Numbered from the stretch's first letter, positions 27,542-36,317 are shown. The stretch: 64,000 bases of DNA from Burkholderiales bacterium (GCA_023511995.1 JAIMAL010000002.1:1-64000); one strand, 5' to 3'. Numbers and translations are program-made. Notes: generated from the letters alone by a model not told the origin.

Positions 27542-28180
27542 TTACTTGAGCAGCGAAGCCACCGTGGCCATCGGCTTCGGGATCACCGGAGCGATGGGCG
27601 CCGCAGGAGCCGCAGCAGGCGCCGGAGCGGGCGCTGCAGGTTTCGGCGCGGCTTTCTTGGCGGCGGGTTTCTTCGCCGCCGGCTTCTTGGCGGCCGGCTT
27701 CTTGGCGACCGCCTTCTTCGCCGCGGGTTTCTTCGCCGCCGCTTTCTTCGCGGCCGGCTTCTTGGCGACCGCCTTCTTCGCCGCGGGTTTCTTCGCCGCC
27801 GCTTTCTTGGCGGCCGGCTTCTTCGCCGCGGCTTTCTTGGCGGGTTTCTTTGCCGCGGCCTTCTTCGCCGCGGGTTTCTTCGCCGCCGCTTTCTTCGCGG
27901 CCGGTTTCTTGGCAGCCGCCTTCTTCGCCGCTGGCTTCTTCGCGGCCGGTTTCTTGGCAGCCGCTTTCTTGGCGGCGGGTTTCTTCGCGGCGGCCTTCTT
28001 CACCGCAGGTTTCTTGGCGGCCGGTTTCTTGGCAGCAGCTTTCTTGGCTGCGGGCTTCTTGGCGGTCGCCTTCTTCGCTGCGGGTTTCTTGGCTGCCGCT
28101 TTCTTGGCGGCGGGTTTCTTGGCCGCAGGCTTGGCAGACGAACCACCCGCTGACGCCGCGGCCATTTCCAGTGTTGCCAT
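27542..28180 (-). CDS. Histone H1-like DNA-binding protein with Lys/Ala/Pro pentapeptide repeats
   Basis: 212 residues from the ATG at 28180, with AAGGAG 9 nt upstream. After a short N-terminus ([18 protein letters not shown]) nearly all of residues 16-180 is a five-residue repeat of KKPAA or KKAAA units, with a few variants (AT, AV) and one unit shortened by a residue. A C-terminal tail rich in Ala/Pro ends [13 protein letters not shown]. Such tails resemble the C-terminus of eukaryotic H1, bacterial HctB/AlgP and PhaF, and bind DNA non-specifically. The tail ending could anchor a partner. Strong own terminator; single-gene transcript. Confidence 0.9.
   Translation of the reverse strand: MATLEMAAASAGGSSAKPAAKKPAAKKAAAKKPAAKKATAKKPAAKKAAAKKPAAKKPAVKKAAAKKPAAKKAAAKKPAAKKPAAKKAAAKKPAAKKAAAKKPAAKKAAAKKPAKKAAAKKPAAKKAAAKKPAAKKAVAKKPAAKKAAAKKPAAKKAVAKKPAAKKPAAKKPAAKKAAPKPAAPAPAPAAAPAAPIAPVIPKPMATVASLLK
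27641..28135 (-). repeat. Degenerate 15-bp tandem repeat array coding for [10 protein letters not shown] units
   Basis: About 33 consecutive 15-bp units inside the H1-like gene, alternating sequences such as GGCTTCTTCGCCGCC on the plus strand. Synonymous differences between units suggest an old array under protein-level selection. One unit is 3 bp short near the middle (KKPAKK). Confidence 0.9.
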
Positions 28181-28546
28181 GGTCGAACTCCTTTCCATAA
28201 CGTTAAGGGTTGAAACCGGCGAGGCCTCGCGACCACGCCACCCGGCGGCCGACGGCTCCCAATTGACTCACGCGCAACTCTTTCCTTTCGTGACTCAGTT
28301 GAAAGTTTCGCCACCGCCTGGTGACGCGAAATTTAGGGCAGCCCTCCCCCACACACAAGCGTTGTCAACGCAAAGCCGCGTTTTTTCGCGGTATTCTCCG
28401 GGGTCCAAATCATTTGGTCGCGACTCGAAACCAATTTCCGGAGCCCCGCGTCTTGTGCAAAGCAAGCACTGGCGCGGCTTCTGGCGATTGGTATCGAGTC
28501 GATTCTTTTATCGCCAGAAAAAATAATTTTCGCGGGTGCAGCGGGG
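28181..28546. other. Gene-free stretch between H1-like gene and lysA
   Basis: 366 bases without a convincing gene. It holds the ribosome site of the H1-like gene, two TGACTCA heptamers 27 nt apart (28264-28270 and 28291-28297), a small CCGCG/CGCGG hairpin with a T6 loop (about 28376-28391), and a nested inverted repeat at 28481-28517. I could not pick a clear promoter for the H1-like gene or a terminator for lysA. Confidence 0.6.
28481..28517. repeat. Nested inverted repeat downstream of lysA
   Basis: CTGGCGAT (28481-28488) pairs with ATCGCCAG (28510-28517); inside it ATCG (28493-28496) pairs with CGAT (28500-28503) around a 3-nt loop. No T-run follows on either strand, so it is not a standard terminator. 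Confidence 0.5.
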
Positions 28547-29812
28547 TCAACCGGCATCCGCCCCATCCGCGGGCAGCCGGTGTTCCAGGGCGTAGAGTGA
28601 AGGGACGGTCTCCCGCTCCCGGATGAGGAAGACCCGCTGGCCGCTCACCATGACCTCGGCGGGCCGGGGGCGGCTGTTGTAATTGGACGCCATGCTCATG
28701 CCGTAAGCCCCTGCCGACATGATGGCGAGGAGATCGCCGGCCTTGAGGGCGAGGCTGCGCTCCCGCCCCAGGAAGTCGCCGCTTTCGCAGACGGGGCCGA
28801 CAATGTCCCAAGTGCAAGGCGGCCCATCCCCCGGCACCACGGGGAGGATGTCATGCCAGGCATCATAGAGGGCGGGGCGCATGAGGTCGTTCATGCCCGC
28901 ATCGACGATGGCGAAATTGCGCGCCGGACCCGGCTTGAGATACTCCACCCGGGTGAGCAGGACACCGGCATTGCCCACCAGCGCCCGCCCCGGCTCCAGA
29001 AGCAGCTTGAGCCGGCGGCCGGCGAGGCGTTCGGCCACACGCTGCGCGTATTCCCGGGGATCGGGCGGCGTTTCGTCGCGATAGCGGATACCTAGGCCGC
29101 CGCCCAGGTCCAGGTGTTCCGGGTGAATGCCTTCCGCCGCCAGTTGGTCCACGAGTTGCAGCACGCGGTCGAGGGCATCGAGGAAGGGCCCAAGTTCGGT
29201 GATCTGGGAGCCGATGTGGCAGTCGATGCCCCGCACCTCCAGATGGGGCAGCCCTGCTGCCCGGCGGTAGAGGTGGAGGGCCTGCCCGTAGGGGATGCCG
29301 AATTTGTTTTCCCTAAGGCCGGTGGAAATGTAGGGGTGGGTTTTCGGGTCCACGTCCGGGTTGACCCGCAGGGACACCGGCGCCCGCCGTCCCATCGTCC
29401 CCGCCACGGCATTCAGGCGATCGAGCTCGGCTTCCGATTCCACGTTGAAGCAGAAAATGCCGCAGGAAAGCGCCAGCCGCATTTCCGCTTCCGTCTTGCC
29501 CACCCCGGAGAAGACGACCTTGGCCGGGTCTGCCCCGGCGGCGCGCAGCCGCTGAAGTTCACCCCCGGAAACGATGTCGAAGCCCGCACCCCGGCGGGCA
29601 AGAAGGTCGAGGATGGCCAGATTCGGGTTGGCCTTGACGGCGTAACAGATGAGATGGGGCAGGGCGGCGAAGGCATCCTCGAAGCTCTCCCAGGCGGATT
29701 CGAGGGCGGCGCGGGAATAGACGTAACAGGGTGTGCCGTACTGGGCGGCGATGCGGGCAAGGGGCACGTCTTCCACGCAGAGCCCCTCCTCCCGGTACTG
29801 AAACGGATTCAC
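28547..29812 (-). CDS. lysA: Diaminopimelate decarboxylase
   Basis: 421 residues from a GTG (VNPFQYREEG) with AGGAAA upstream; the GTG overlaps the lptM stop (GTGA). It makes lysine from meso-diaminopimelate. The PLP lysine is Lys60 in CYAVKANPN. The glycine loop is LDLGGGLGI, and the second-subunit active-site motif is VCESGDFLGR. Complete length. The lptM-lysA pair diverging from cyaY is a common proteobacterial arrangement. Confidence 0.96.
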   Translation of the reverse strand: MNPFQYREEGLCVEDVPLARIAAQYGTPCYVYSRAALESAWESFEDAFAALPHLICYAVKANPNLAILDLLARRGAGFDIVSGGELQRLRAAGADPAKVVFSGVGKTEAEMRLALSCGIFCFNVESEAELDRLNAVAGTMGRRAPVSLRVNPDVDPKTHPYISTGLRENKFGIPYGQALHLYRRAAGLPHLEVRGIDCHIGSQITELGPFLDALDRVLQLVDQLAAEGIHPEHLDLGGGLGIRYRDETPPDPREYAQRVAERLAGRRLKLLLEPGRALVGNAGVLLTRVEYLKPGPARNFAIVDAGMNDLMRPALYDAWHDILPVVPGDGPPCTWDIVGPVCESGDFLGRERSLALKAGDLLAIMSAGAYGMSMASNYNSRPRPAEVMVSGQRVFLIRERETVPSLYALEHRLPADGADAG

Positions 29813-29952
29813 TTGGTTTCCTGGGAAGACGACTTGCGGGAATCGGTGGCGGGTTTGTCCGGCAGATAGAGGGGACCCTTCACGCCACACCCTTGCAGGG
29901 CGAAGGCGAGCACCAATATCATGGGGACAAGCCGGAAAACGAATGGCGACAT
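29809..29952 (-). CDS. lptM: LptM-type small lipoprotein (YifL)
   Basis: 47 residues. Signal sequence with lipobox FALQGCG; the lipid-modified Cys is 22, followed by the family hallmark GVKGPLYLP. In E. coli LptM assists maturation of the LPS translocon LptD/E. The ATG at 29952 gives a standard short lipoprotein. Its stop overlaps the lysA start by four bases. Confidence 0.88.
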   Translation of the reverse strand: MSPFVFRLVPMILVLAFALQGCGVKGPLYLPDKPATDSRKSSSQETK

Positions 29953-30070
29953 GGTCAAAGCCCGGGCAGGCGCGGGCATCTTAGCATGAAAGCGCGCGAT
30001 GCGTTCCTCCTGCCCCACACGGGGCCTTGCGCAACCTGGCCGCGCCTGCCCCCAAGAACGGGGAAAAACA

Positions 30071-30385
30071 ATGACGGAGACGGAATTCAATCAACTGGTG
30101 GATGAGACCCTGCGCCGCATCGAGGCGGCAATCGAGGCAAGCGGCGCCGACATCGAATATGAAACCACGGCCGGCATCCTCACCCTGGAATTCGCCGACG
30201 GCAGCAAAATCGTCATCAACCGCCAGAGTGCCCATCAGGAGCTGTGGGTGGCGGCCCGCGCCGGGGGCTTTCATTACCGCTGGCAGGATGGGGCCTGGCG
30301 CAATACCCGGGATGGCTCCGAGCTCTTTACTGGTCTTTCCGAGTGGGTGAGTCAGCAGGCGGGTGAGAGGGTACACCTCGCCTGA
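30071..30385 (+). CDS. cyaY: Iron donor/frataxin-like protein CyaY
   Basis: 104 residues. Single frataxin domain: acidic N-terminal helix (MTETEFNQLVDETLRRIEAA), then TAGILTLEFADGSKIVINRQ and ELWVAARAGGFHYRW. It regulates iron-sulfur cluster assembly by binding IscS and iron. The ATG has GGGGAAA about 6 nt upstream. Diverges from lptM-lysA. Confidence 0.95.
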   Translation: MTETEFNQLVDETLRRIEAAIEASGADIEYETTAGILTLEFADGSKIVINRQSAHQELWVAARAGGFHYRWQDGAWRNTRDGSELFTGLSEWVSQQAGERVHLA

Positions 30386-30393
30386 AGGCCTTC

Positions 30394-30966
30394 ATGCGCC
30401 GCAGCGCCTTCAATCTCCTCGAACTCACGGAGCGGCTTGGCAACCTCATCCGCGCCGAGATGCGTCGCCTGGGCGCCGCCTACAAGCTCCATCCCGTCCA
30501 CCTGCAGGCATTGAGCTATCTGCGCCAGGCCAACCGCTACAGCAACACGCCCCAGGCCATCAGCGAATATCTGGGGCTCACCAAGGGCACCGTGTCCCAG
30601 AGCCTGCTGCTCCTCTACCGCAAGGGGCTGGTGACCCGTTACGTGGACCAGCACGACAAGCGGGTGGTGCGCCTCAAGCTCTCGGCGGCAGGCCGCCGGC
30701 TGATGAAGGAGGCCCAGCTCGCGCCGGTCTGGCAGAGCGCGGCGGCCAACATCAGCCCCGCCCGCACCCGCACCACGGTGCTGGTTTTGCAGGAGACCTT
30801 ACGCAATCTGCAGGCCATGCACCAGGAACGCACCTTCGGTGTGTGCAACACCTGCCGTCACCTGCAGCGGGAAAGCGCCCGTATCTACCACTGCGGGCTC
30901 ACCGGCGACCGTCTTAGCGTGCCGGAAACGCGTCAGATTTGCCGCCTGCACGTGCCCCACGCCTGA
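30394..30966 (+). CDS. MarR-type regulator with C-terminal four-cysteine module
   Basis: 190 residues. A winged helix-turn-helix spans about residues 10-145: ISEYLGLTKGTVSQSLLLL is the recognition region and DKRVVRLKLSAAGRRL the wing. Unlike plain MarR proteins it continues with a Cys/His-rich tail: C151-x2-C154, C167 (YHCGLTGDRLS) and C183, plus H156, H166 and H186. That pattern could bind zinc or an iron-sulfur cluster, or sense oxidants. It lies 8 nt after cyaY, which makes an iron link attractive but unproven. Targets unknown. Confidence 0.85.
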   Translation: MRRSAFNLLELTERLGNLIRAEMRRLGAAYKLHPVHLQALSYLRQANRYSNTPQAISEYLGLTKGTVSQSLLLLYRKGLVTRYVDQHDKRVVRLKLSAAGRRLMKEAQLAPVWQSAAANISPARTRTTVLVLQETLRNLQAMHQERTFGVCNTCRHLQRESARIYHCGLTGDRLSVPETRQICRLHVPHA

Positions 30967-30970
30967 CGGC

Positions 30971-32089
30971 TCAACTGCCCGCCATGAGGGTGACCTGCAC
31001 CTCCACCGGTTTGCCCTGTCGCAGCAGACGCAGGGTGACCACCTCGCCCACCTGGTGATCGTCGAGTCGGGAGAAGAGCTCGCCCACGCTGCGCACCGGC
31101 TTGCCGTTCACCGCCTGGATCACATCCCCTGGAATGAGGCTGCCGTCCGGCGCGATGCGGGCGGGTTGCAGTCCCGCCTGGGCGGCGGGGGAGTCCGGCA
31201 GCACCTGCAGGATCACCACGCCCTCCACCCCCAGAAGCCGCGCAAGCCGCGCATTGAGCGCTTCATCCACGGCGATGCCCAGCGCCGGCCGGATGTAGCG
31301 TCCCTTGGCGATGAGCTGGGGCACCACCCGGTTGACGGTATCCACCGGCACGGCAAAACCAATCCCGGCAAAAGCCCCGCTGGGGCTAAAGATGGCGGTG
31401 TTGATGCCGATCAGGCGGCCCGCCGAATCCAGGAGGGGCCCGCCGGAATTGCCCGGGTTGATGGCCGCATCGGTCTGGATGAGATGGTCGATGGTGCGCC
31501 CGCTTTCCGTCCCCAGGGAACGGTCGAGGGCGGAAACGATGCCGGTGGTGAGTGTCCAGTCCAGGCCGAAGGGATTGCCGATGGCAAACACCTTCTGCCC
31601 CACCTTCAGGTCATGGCTGGTGCCAATGGGCACCGGCGGCGGCCGCTTGAAGCCGACACCGATACGCAGCACGGCGATGTCGTGGGGCGGGGAAGCACCC
31701 ACCAGGGCGGCGCGGAAGCTGCGCCCGTCGGCGAGCCGTACGGTGGCCTCGGAGGCCCCCTCGATGACATGGAAATTGGTGATCACGTGCCCGGCATCAT
31801 CCCAGATGAAGCCGGAGCCGGTACCCCGCGGCACGGTGAACACATTGCGGGTCCAGGCATCCATGACGGTGGCGCGGGTGCTGATGTACACCACGCTGTC
31901 CTTGGCCCGTTCGAAAATCTCGATGGTAGCCTTCTCGTCCGCGGCGAGGTCGCCGCGCGCCGTCACCGCGCGGGGCCTGGCATCGGGACTGGGGGTGGCT
32001 ACCCATGGCGGACCGCCCTGCCAGAGGGTGAAGAGGAGCAGCACGCCCACGGCGATCCACAGCAGCGTGCCAAGACTACGCAAGGACAT
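30971..32089 (-). CDS. Membrane-anchored HtrA/DegS-type serine protease
   Basis: 372 residues. One N-terminal membrane anchor (about 8-23), then a trypsin-like domain with His107 (TNFHVIEG), Asp137 (PHDIAVL) and Ser215 (GNSGGPLL), then one PDZ domain (about 280-365, LLGVEGVVILQVLPDSPAA). One anchor and one PDZ match DegS architecture rather than DegP. It is the last gene of the minus-strand proteostasis cluster, after psiE; the same psiE-degP ending occurs in heat-resistance islands. The ATG at 32089 has AAAGGAG upstream. Confidence 0.92.
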   Translation of the reverse strand: MSLRSLGTLLWIAVGVLLLFTLWQGGPPWVATPSPDARPRAVTARGDLAADEKATIEIFERAKDSVVYISTRATVMDAWTRNVFTVPRGTGSGFIWDDAGHVITNFHVIEGASEATVRLADGRSFRAALVGASPPHDIAVLRIGVGFKRPPPVPIGTSHDLKVGQKVFAIGNPFGLDWTLTTGIVSALDRSLGTESGRTIDHLIQTDAAINPGNSGGPLLDSAGRLIGINTAIFSPSGAFAGIGFAVPVDTVNRVVPQLIAKGRYIRPALGIAVDEALNARLARLLGVEGVVILQVLPDSPAAQAGLQPARIAPDGSLIPGDVIQAVNGKPVRSVGELFSRLDDHQVGEVVTLRLLRQGKPVEVQVTLMAGS

Positions 32090-32105
32090 GGGGACTCCTT
32101 TCTCT

Positions 32106-32594
32106 TCAGCGCGCGTTGGCCGATGTAGCCCGCGCCGCGGCCTCGTCCCGCTCCCGCATGAGCCAGTAGACGATACCCAAAGCCAGCGTGGCACCGGCCA
32201 GCGCCGCGATCTTGCCTGGGCTCGCCTCGGGGTCGAGGATGACGAACTTGCGGGAAAGGGCGATGAGACCGATGAGCACCACCGTCTTCACCTGGATGAT
32301 GCTGTCCCGGCGCAAGGCCACCTTGATGATGGAATGCTTGAATTCCATGGCGATGAGCAAGGTCATGATGGCGCCGAAGACGGTCTGGAAAACGGCGTGG
32401 TCCAAGGGATTGAAGGCATCCACCCACAAGAGGGTGAACACCAGGCGGATGAGCTGGATCATGGAGATGACCACGATCACGGCGATCACAGCGGAAAGAA
32501 TGAGGGCGATCACCTCCTCGAAGCGCTCGTAAAAACTCATCACCGCCCAGTTCTCGCGCAGGGTCTGGAACATGCGGGGTCGTCGCGGCGTCAT
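32106..32594 (-). CDS. psiE: PsiE family membrane protein
   Basis: 162 residues with four predicted membrane segments: ILSAVIAVIVVISMIQLIRL, VFGAIMTLLIAMEF, IQVKTVVLIGLIALSRKFVI and ALAGATLALGIVYWL. It matches the phosphate-starvation-inducible PsiE family, function unknown. Linked versions (psiE-GI) are part of transmissible heat-resistance loci. Its ATG overlaps the TGA of an upstream open frame that has no obvious start. A TACAAT (minus strand, 32629-32634) could be an internal promoter. Confidence 0.85.
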   Translation of the reverse strand: MTPRRPRMFQTLRENWAVMSFYERFEEVIALILSAVIAVIVVISMIQLIRLVFTLLWVDAFNPLDHAVFQTVFGAIMTLLIAMEFKHSIIKVALRRDSIIQVKTVVLIGLIALSRKFVILDPEASPGKIAALAGATLALGIVYWLMRERDEAAARATSANAR

Positions 32595-32776
32595 GCAACC
32601 TCCATGGGGGAAGAAGGGTGAAGGGGCGATTGTAGCGCCTCCCGGAGGGTGGTGATGATGCCATCGGTGCCTTCGGCATCGATGCCGCTGGTGAGCAGGG
32701 CCCGCTCGGCGAGCGCCAGCCCCGCCGCCAGCAGGACGAGGGAGAAGGAAAAGAGATCCTGCAGAAAGGGCGCCGC
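32591..32776 (-). other. Coding-like open frame without a standard start, between trxC and psiE
   Basis: Directly after the trxC stop, in the same frame, 61 sense codons run to a TGA that overlaps the psiE ATG (ATGA). Codon choice is that of a real gene here (GCG, CTG, CTC, GCC, ATC) and the translation has a membrane-like stretch, LFSFSLVLLAAGLALAERAL. There is no ATG, GTG or TTG before the last few codons. It may start at a rare CTG, be a remnant of a longer gene, or be chance. Confidence 0.4.
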
Positions 32777-33214
32777 TCAACCCAGGTGCGCCCTGACCCA
32801 GCGCACGATGTCCTGCGCCCCCATGGCCCCTGCCTGTCGCGCCACTTCCCGCCCGCCGCGGAAGAGGGCCAGGGTGGGGATGCTGCGAATGCCAAATTGG
32901 GCGGCAAGCGCAGGTTCGGCTTCGGTATCCACCTTGGCTACACGCACGTGGGGCTCCAGAAGCCGCGCGGCCTGTTCGAACTGGGGGGCCATCATCCGGC
33001 AAGGCCCACACCAGGGCGCCCAGAAATCCACCAGCACCGGGATGTCGCTGCGCTCGATGTGCTTGGCGAAGGTCGCGGTGGTGAGGGCCACGGGATGCCC
33101 CGTGAAAAGGAATTGGTGACACTTGCCGCAATGGGGCTGCTCGGACAGGCGGGCGCCGGGCACACGGTTGACGGCCTGGCAGTGGGGACAGACGATGTTC
33201 AGGGTTTCACTCAC
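32777..33214 (-). CDS. trxC: Thioredoxin 2 (TrxC) with N-terminal zinc finger
   Basis: 145 residues. Zinc-binding cysteines C9, C12, C29 and C32 precede a thioredoxin domain with active site WCGPC (Cys69, Cys72). TrxC is an oxidative-stress thioredoxin; the Zn site can act as a redox switch. It lies 27 nt after the ftsH paralogue within the proteostasis cluster and corresponds in position to the trx gene of LHR-type islands. Confidence 0.95.
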   Translation of the reverse strand: MSETLNIVCPHCQAVNRVPGARLSEQPHCGKCHQFLFTGHPVALTTATFAKHIERSDIPVLVDFWAPWCGPCRMMAPQFEQAARLLEPHVRVAKVDTEAEPALAAQFGIRSIPTLALFRGGREVARQAGAMGAQDIVRWVRAHLG

Positions 33215-33241
33215 GATGATTCTCCAAAGCCAAAAACTTCC

Positions 33242-35071
33242 TCAAGCGGAGGCCGCGGGTTTTTTCAGATCCCGGGTGAGCTCCCGGATGGCGGCTTCAT
33301 CCAGGGTCTCCCGACCAAGTAATTCCTGGGCGCAGCGGTCCAGCACCGCCCGGTTGTCGGCGAGGATGCCGTAGGCCCTGGCGAACACCCCCATGATGAT
33401 GGCGCGCACCGCGGCATCGATGCGCGCCTGGGTGGATTCCGCCACCCGGCAACCGCCAGCGGCCATCTCCGGCACATCGAGGAAACGGGGCCGTTGGGCT
33501 TCGAAGGCGATGTAGCCCAGATCCTCGTCCATGCCATAGCGGGTAATCATGTCGCGGGCGATGTCGGTAGCCTTGGCCAGGTCGTCGGCGGCACCCGTGG
33601 ACAGTTCCCCGAAGACGAGCTTCTCCGCCGCCCGCCCCCCCAGCAGAACGGCGATCTTGTTTTCCAGCTCCTGGCGGGTCATGAGATAGCGGTCCTCCGT
33701 GGGGCGCTGGATGGTGTAGCCGAGGGCCCCCACACCGCGGGGAATGATGGAGACCTTGTGCACCGGATCGGTCCCCGGCAGCGCCAGCGCCACCAGGGCA
33801 TGGCCCATTTCGTGATAGGCGACGGTCTTGCGCTCCCGTTCGTTGAGGACACGGTTTTTCTTTTCCAGCCCCGCCACGATGCGCTCGATGGCAGCGGTGA
33901 AATCGGCAAGCTCCACCGCTTCGGCCTTGCGCCGGGTGGCCATCAGGGCCGCCTCATTGACCAGGTTGGCGAGATCGGCCCCGGAAAACCCGGTGGTCAG
34001 CGCCGCCACCTGCTCCAGATCCACATTGGGGGCGAGCTTGATTTTCTTCACGTGCACCTTGAGGATGTCAAGGCGCCCCTTCTTGTCCGGGCGATCCACC
34101 AGCACCTGCCGATCGAAGCGGCCGGCGCGCAACAGCGCCGGATCGAGAATCTCGGGCCGGTTGGTGGCAGCGAGGATGACCAGTCCCACCGAGGAGTCGA
34201 AACCATCCATTTCCGTGAGGAGCTGGTTGAGGGTCTGCTCCCGCTCGTCATGGCCGCCGATGGGCCCCGCCACACCCCGCGCCCGCCCCAGGGCGTCGAG
34301 CTCGTCAATGAAGATGATGGCCGGCGCCTTCTCCCGCGCCTGTTCGAAGAGGTCACGCACCCGCGCCGCCCCCACGCCGACGAACAGCTCCACGAACTCG
34401 GAGCCGGAGATGGAAAAGAAGGGCACCCCCGCCTCGCCCGCCACCGCCTTGGCCAGCAAAGTCTTGCCCGTGCCCGGCGGGCCGACGAGGAGCACTCCCT
34501 TGGGAACCCGCGCCCCCAGCCGGCCGTATTCTTGGGGGTTCTTGAGGAAAGCCACCACCTCGGCGAGCTCCGCCTTGGCCTCGTCCACCCCGGCCACGTC
34601 ATCGAAGGTCACCCCGGTGTTCTTCTCCACGTAGACGCGGGCGCGGCTCTTGCCAATGGTCATGAAGCCCCCCATGCCCTGCTTTTCCGCAAACTTGCGG
34701 AAAAGGAAGAACCACACGGCGAAGAAAATCACCGCCGGCAGCACCCAGGACAGCAAATCCCGCAGGAAAGTGCTCTCCACCACGCGGGTGTAGGGCACAC
34801 CGAAGCGGGAAAGCCGCTCCGCCAGCTCGGGCTCCACGCGGTTGGCGACGATGATGGTCTTGCCCCTGGCGTCCGGCGCCTTCAGGCGGCCGGTGAGCAG
34901 CTTGTCGGTGATGGTCACCTCGGCCACCCGCCCTTCCTTCAGGGCCTGCTCGAATTCGCTGTAGGGAACGGGCTCCACCGTGCGCGCGGTCTGCCACCAG
35001 CTTTGCAGCATCAGCAGCAGAAAAACGGCGGTGATCCAGTAGATGAGGTTCCACTGCGTCTTCTGTTCCAT
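33242..35071 (-). CDS. ftsH: ATP-dependent zinc metalloprotease FtsH (stress-cluster paralogue)
   Basis: 609 residues. Two N-terminal membrane segments (about 8-26 and 107-127) flank a periplasmic domain. Then AAA+ ATPase: Walker [14 protein letters not shown], pore loop [13 protein letters not shown], Walker [12 protein letters not shown], second region of homology [20 protein letters not shown]. The protease site is HEMGH (His420, Glu421, His424). It degrades membrane and unfolded proteins. Most betaproteobacteria have the essential ftsH next to rrmJ/folP; this copy sits among chaperones instead, so it is probably a second FtsH. Confidence 0.94.
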   Translation of the reverse strand: MEQKTQWNLIYWITAVFLLLMLQSWWQTARTVEPVPYSEFEQALKEGRVAEVTITDKLLTGRLKAPDARGKTIIVANRVEPELAERLSRFGVPYTRVVESTFLRDLLSWVLPAVIFFAVWFFLFRKFAEKQGMGGFMTIGKSRARVYVEKNTGVTFDDVAGVDEAKAELAEVVAFLKNPQEYGRLGARVPKGVLLVGPPGTGKTLLAKAVAGEAGVPFFSISGSEFVELFVGVGAARVRDLFEQAREKAPAIIFIDELDALGRARGVAGPIGGHDEREQTLNQLLTEMDGFDSSVGLVILAATNRPEILDPALLRAGRFDRQVLVDRPDKKGRLDILKVHVKKIKLAPNVDLEQVAALTTGFSGADLANLVNEAALMATRRKAEAVELADFTAAIERIVAGLEKKNRVLNERERKTVAYHEMGHALVALALPGTDPVHKVSIIPRGVGALGYTIQRPTEDRYLMTRQELENKIAVLLGGRAAEKLVFGELSTGAADDLAKATDIARDMITRYGMDEDLGYIAFEAQRPRFLDVPEMAAGGCRVAESTQARIDAAVRAIIMGVFARAYGILADNRAVLDRCAQELLGRETLDEAAIRELTRDLKKPAASA

Positions 35072-35080
35072 GACGTGCTC

Positions 35081-36010
35081 CTAGTACCAGAATCCCAGAG
35101 GGTGCCAGCGGGGACGGCGGTCCAGGGCCTGCGGCCCCTGCCAGGGCGCCTCGCCCCCTTGCGCGTGGGCGTCCAAGGCCCGCAGGCGGGCAATGCGTTC
35201 CTCCGTGGCGGGATGGGTGCGCAACCAGGAAGGTTCCGGATTGCCCCAGCCCGGCATGAGCCACGCCCGCCAGCTTCGGCTCACCCGCTCGATCTTCGCC
35301 AGCGCTAAGGCAAGCCCCGCGGGATCCCCCGTCAGCTGCGCCGCCACCCTGTCCGCATCGAACTCCCGCACCCGCGACAAACCGAGCTGCGCCAGAAGGG
35401 CAAGCTGCGGCGAGATAAGGAGCAGGAGCAGTCCCCCCCAGCGAATCTCCGTCACGCCCATCAGCCACGCCGGCAGGGAAAAGAGAAGCAGCATCTGCGC
35501 CACCAGCGCAAAGAGGGCGGTGAGCCGGCTCACGTAATCGGCAAGCCCCATCACCCGCAGATCATCCTGGGTGATGTGGGCGATCTCGTGGGCCAGCACC
35601 CCCCTCAGCTCCCGGGGGGATAGGTTTTGCAAAAGCCCATCGGTGAGGACGATGGCCGACTCGCTGCGACTGCCCACGGCAAACGCGTTGACGAGCGGAC
35701 TTGCCACCCGGTAGAGCCGGGGCGGGGCGGGCAATCCCGCCCGCCGGGCCAACTCGTTGGCAAGCGCAGTAGCCGCCGGGATTCCCTCCAGGGGCCGCGC
35801 ACCATAAAGGCGCAGGGTCAGCCGCGCGGTGGCCGCCGGCTCCATGGCCAGCGCCACGACAGAGGCCACGAGGGCAGTGATGAGGCCATCCCGCCCCAAG
35901 AGGAGCCAGCCGGCGCCGCCGGCAATGGCGAAAAGGACGCAAACCAGCAGCAGACTCTGCAGCCGGTTGACCGCGGCGTGGCGGCGCCAGAGGTCGTCCT
36001 CTCCCCTCAC
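35081..36010 (-). CDS. M48 family membrane zinc metalloprotease (HtpX-like)
   Basis: 309 residues from a GTG that overlaps the cbpM stop (GTGA). Two N-terminal membrane segments are followed by the zincin motif HEIAH (His141, Glu142, His145), two more hydrophobic segments and the third zinc ligand region REFDADRVAA. The C-terminus has the RTHPATEERIARL motif. HtpX-type proteases remove damaged membrane proteins together with FtsH; the neighbouring ftsH supports that. The upstream GTG at 36013 is an alternative start. Confidence 0.9.
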   Translation of the reverse strand: MRGEDDLWRRHAAVNRLQSLLLVCVLFAIAGGAGWLLLGRDGLITALVASVVALAMEPAATARLTLRLYGARPLEGIPAATALANELARRAGLPAPPRLYRVASPLVNAFAVGSRSESAIVLTDGLLQNLSPRELRGVLAHEIAHITQDDLRVMGLADYVSRLTALFALVAQMLLLFSLPAWLMGVTEIRWGGLLLLLISPQLALLAQLGLSRVREFDADRVAAQLTGDPAGLALALAKIERVSRSWRAWLMPGWGNPEPSWLRTHPATEERIARLRALDAHAQGGEAPWQGPQALDRRPRWHPLGFWY

Positions 36011-36315
36011 CACTCGCCCAGGCAACGCAAGCGGCGGCGTAGCTGGTCCGTTTCCTCGAGAAGGTCGGCCACCAGCGCAGCCAGCTCCGGCACCGCATCG
36101 AAGTCCCGCTCCAGTTGGCGCATGCGCCGGGCGCGCAGGACCGCCTCTTCCGTGAAGCGCCACACCCCGCCCACGCTTTCGGCATGGGGGAAAAGCCCGG
36201 CCTCCAGGTGGGCGAGCAGCCAGTCGGTTTCCACGTCGCAGGCAGCGGCCACCTGTTCCAGGGTCAGCCAGCTTTCGGAAAGCAAGGTTCCGATCAGCAC
36301 GTCCTCATCGCTCAT
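36007..36315 (-). CDS. cbpM: Chaperone modulator CbpM
   Basis: 102 residues from the ATG at 36315 (GGAGG 5 nt upstream); two more in-frame starts lie within 6 nt. It is a MerR-like winged-helix protein (LTLEQVAAACDVETDWLLAHLE, then VWRFTEEAVLRARRMRQLERD) that inhibits CbpA in E. coli. It follows cbpA directly, as usual, and overlaps the protease gene. Confidence 0.88.
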   Translation of the reverse strand: MSDEDVLIGTLLSESWLTLEQVAAACDVETDWLLAHLEAGLFPHAESVGGVWRFTEEAVLRARRMRQLERDFDAVPELAALVADLLEETDQLRRRLRCLGEW

Positions 36316-36317
36316 CA

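Noticed and set aside
27641-28135. CRISPR-like array
   Set aside because: Repeats are 15 bp, contiguous, without unique spacers, and encode protein pentapeptides.
27504-28526. 340-codon plus-strand frame opposite the H1-like gene, rich in [10 protein letters not shown] repeats
   Set aside because: The apparent membrane-like repeats are the reverse complement of the Lys/Ala codons; the minus-strand gene has a ribosome site and terminator.
28483-28530. lysA terminator
   Set aside because: The hairpin there has no T-run after it on the minus strand; the T-rich part comes before the stem.
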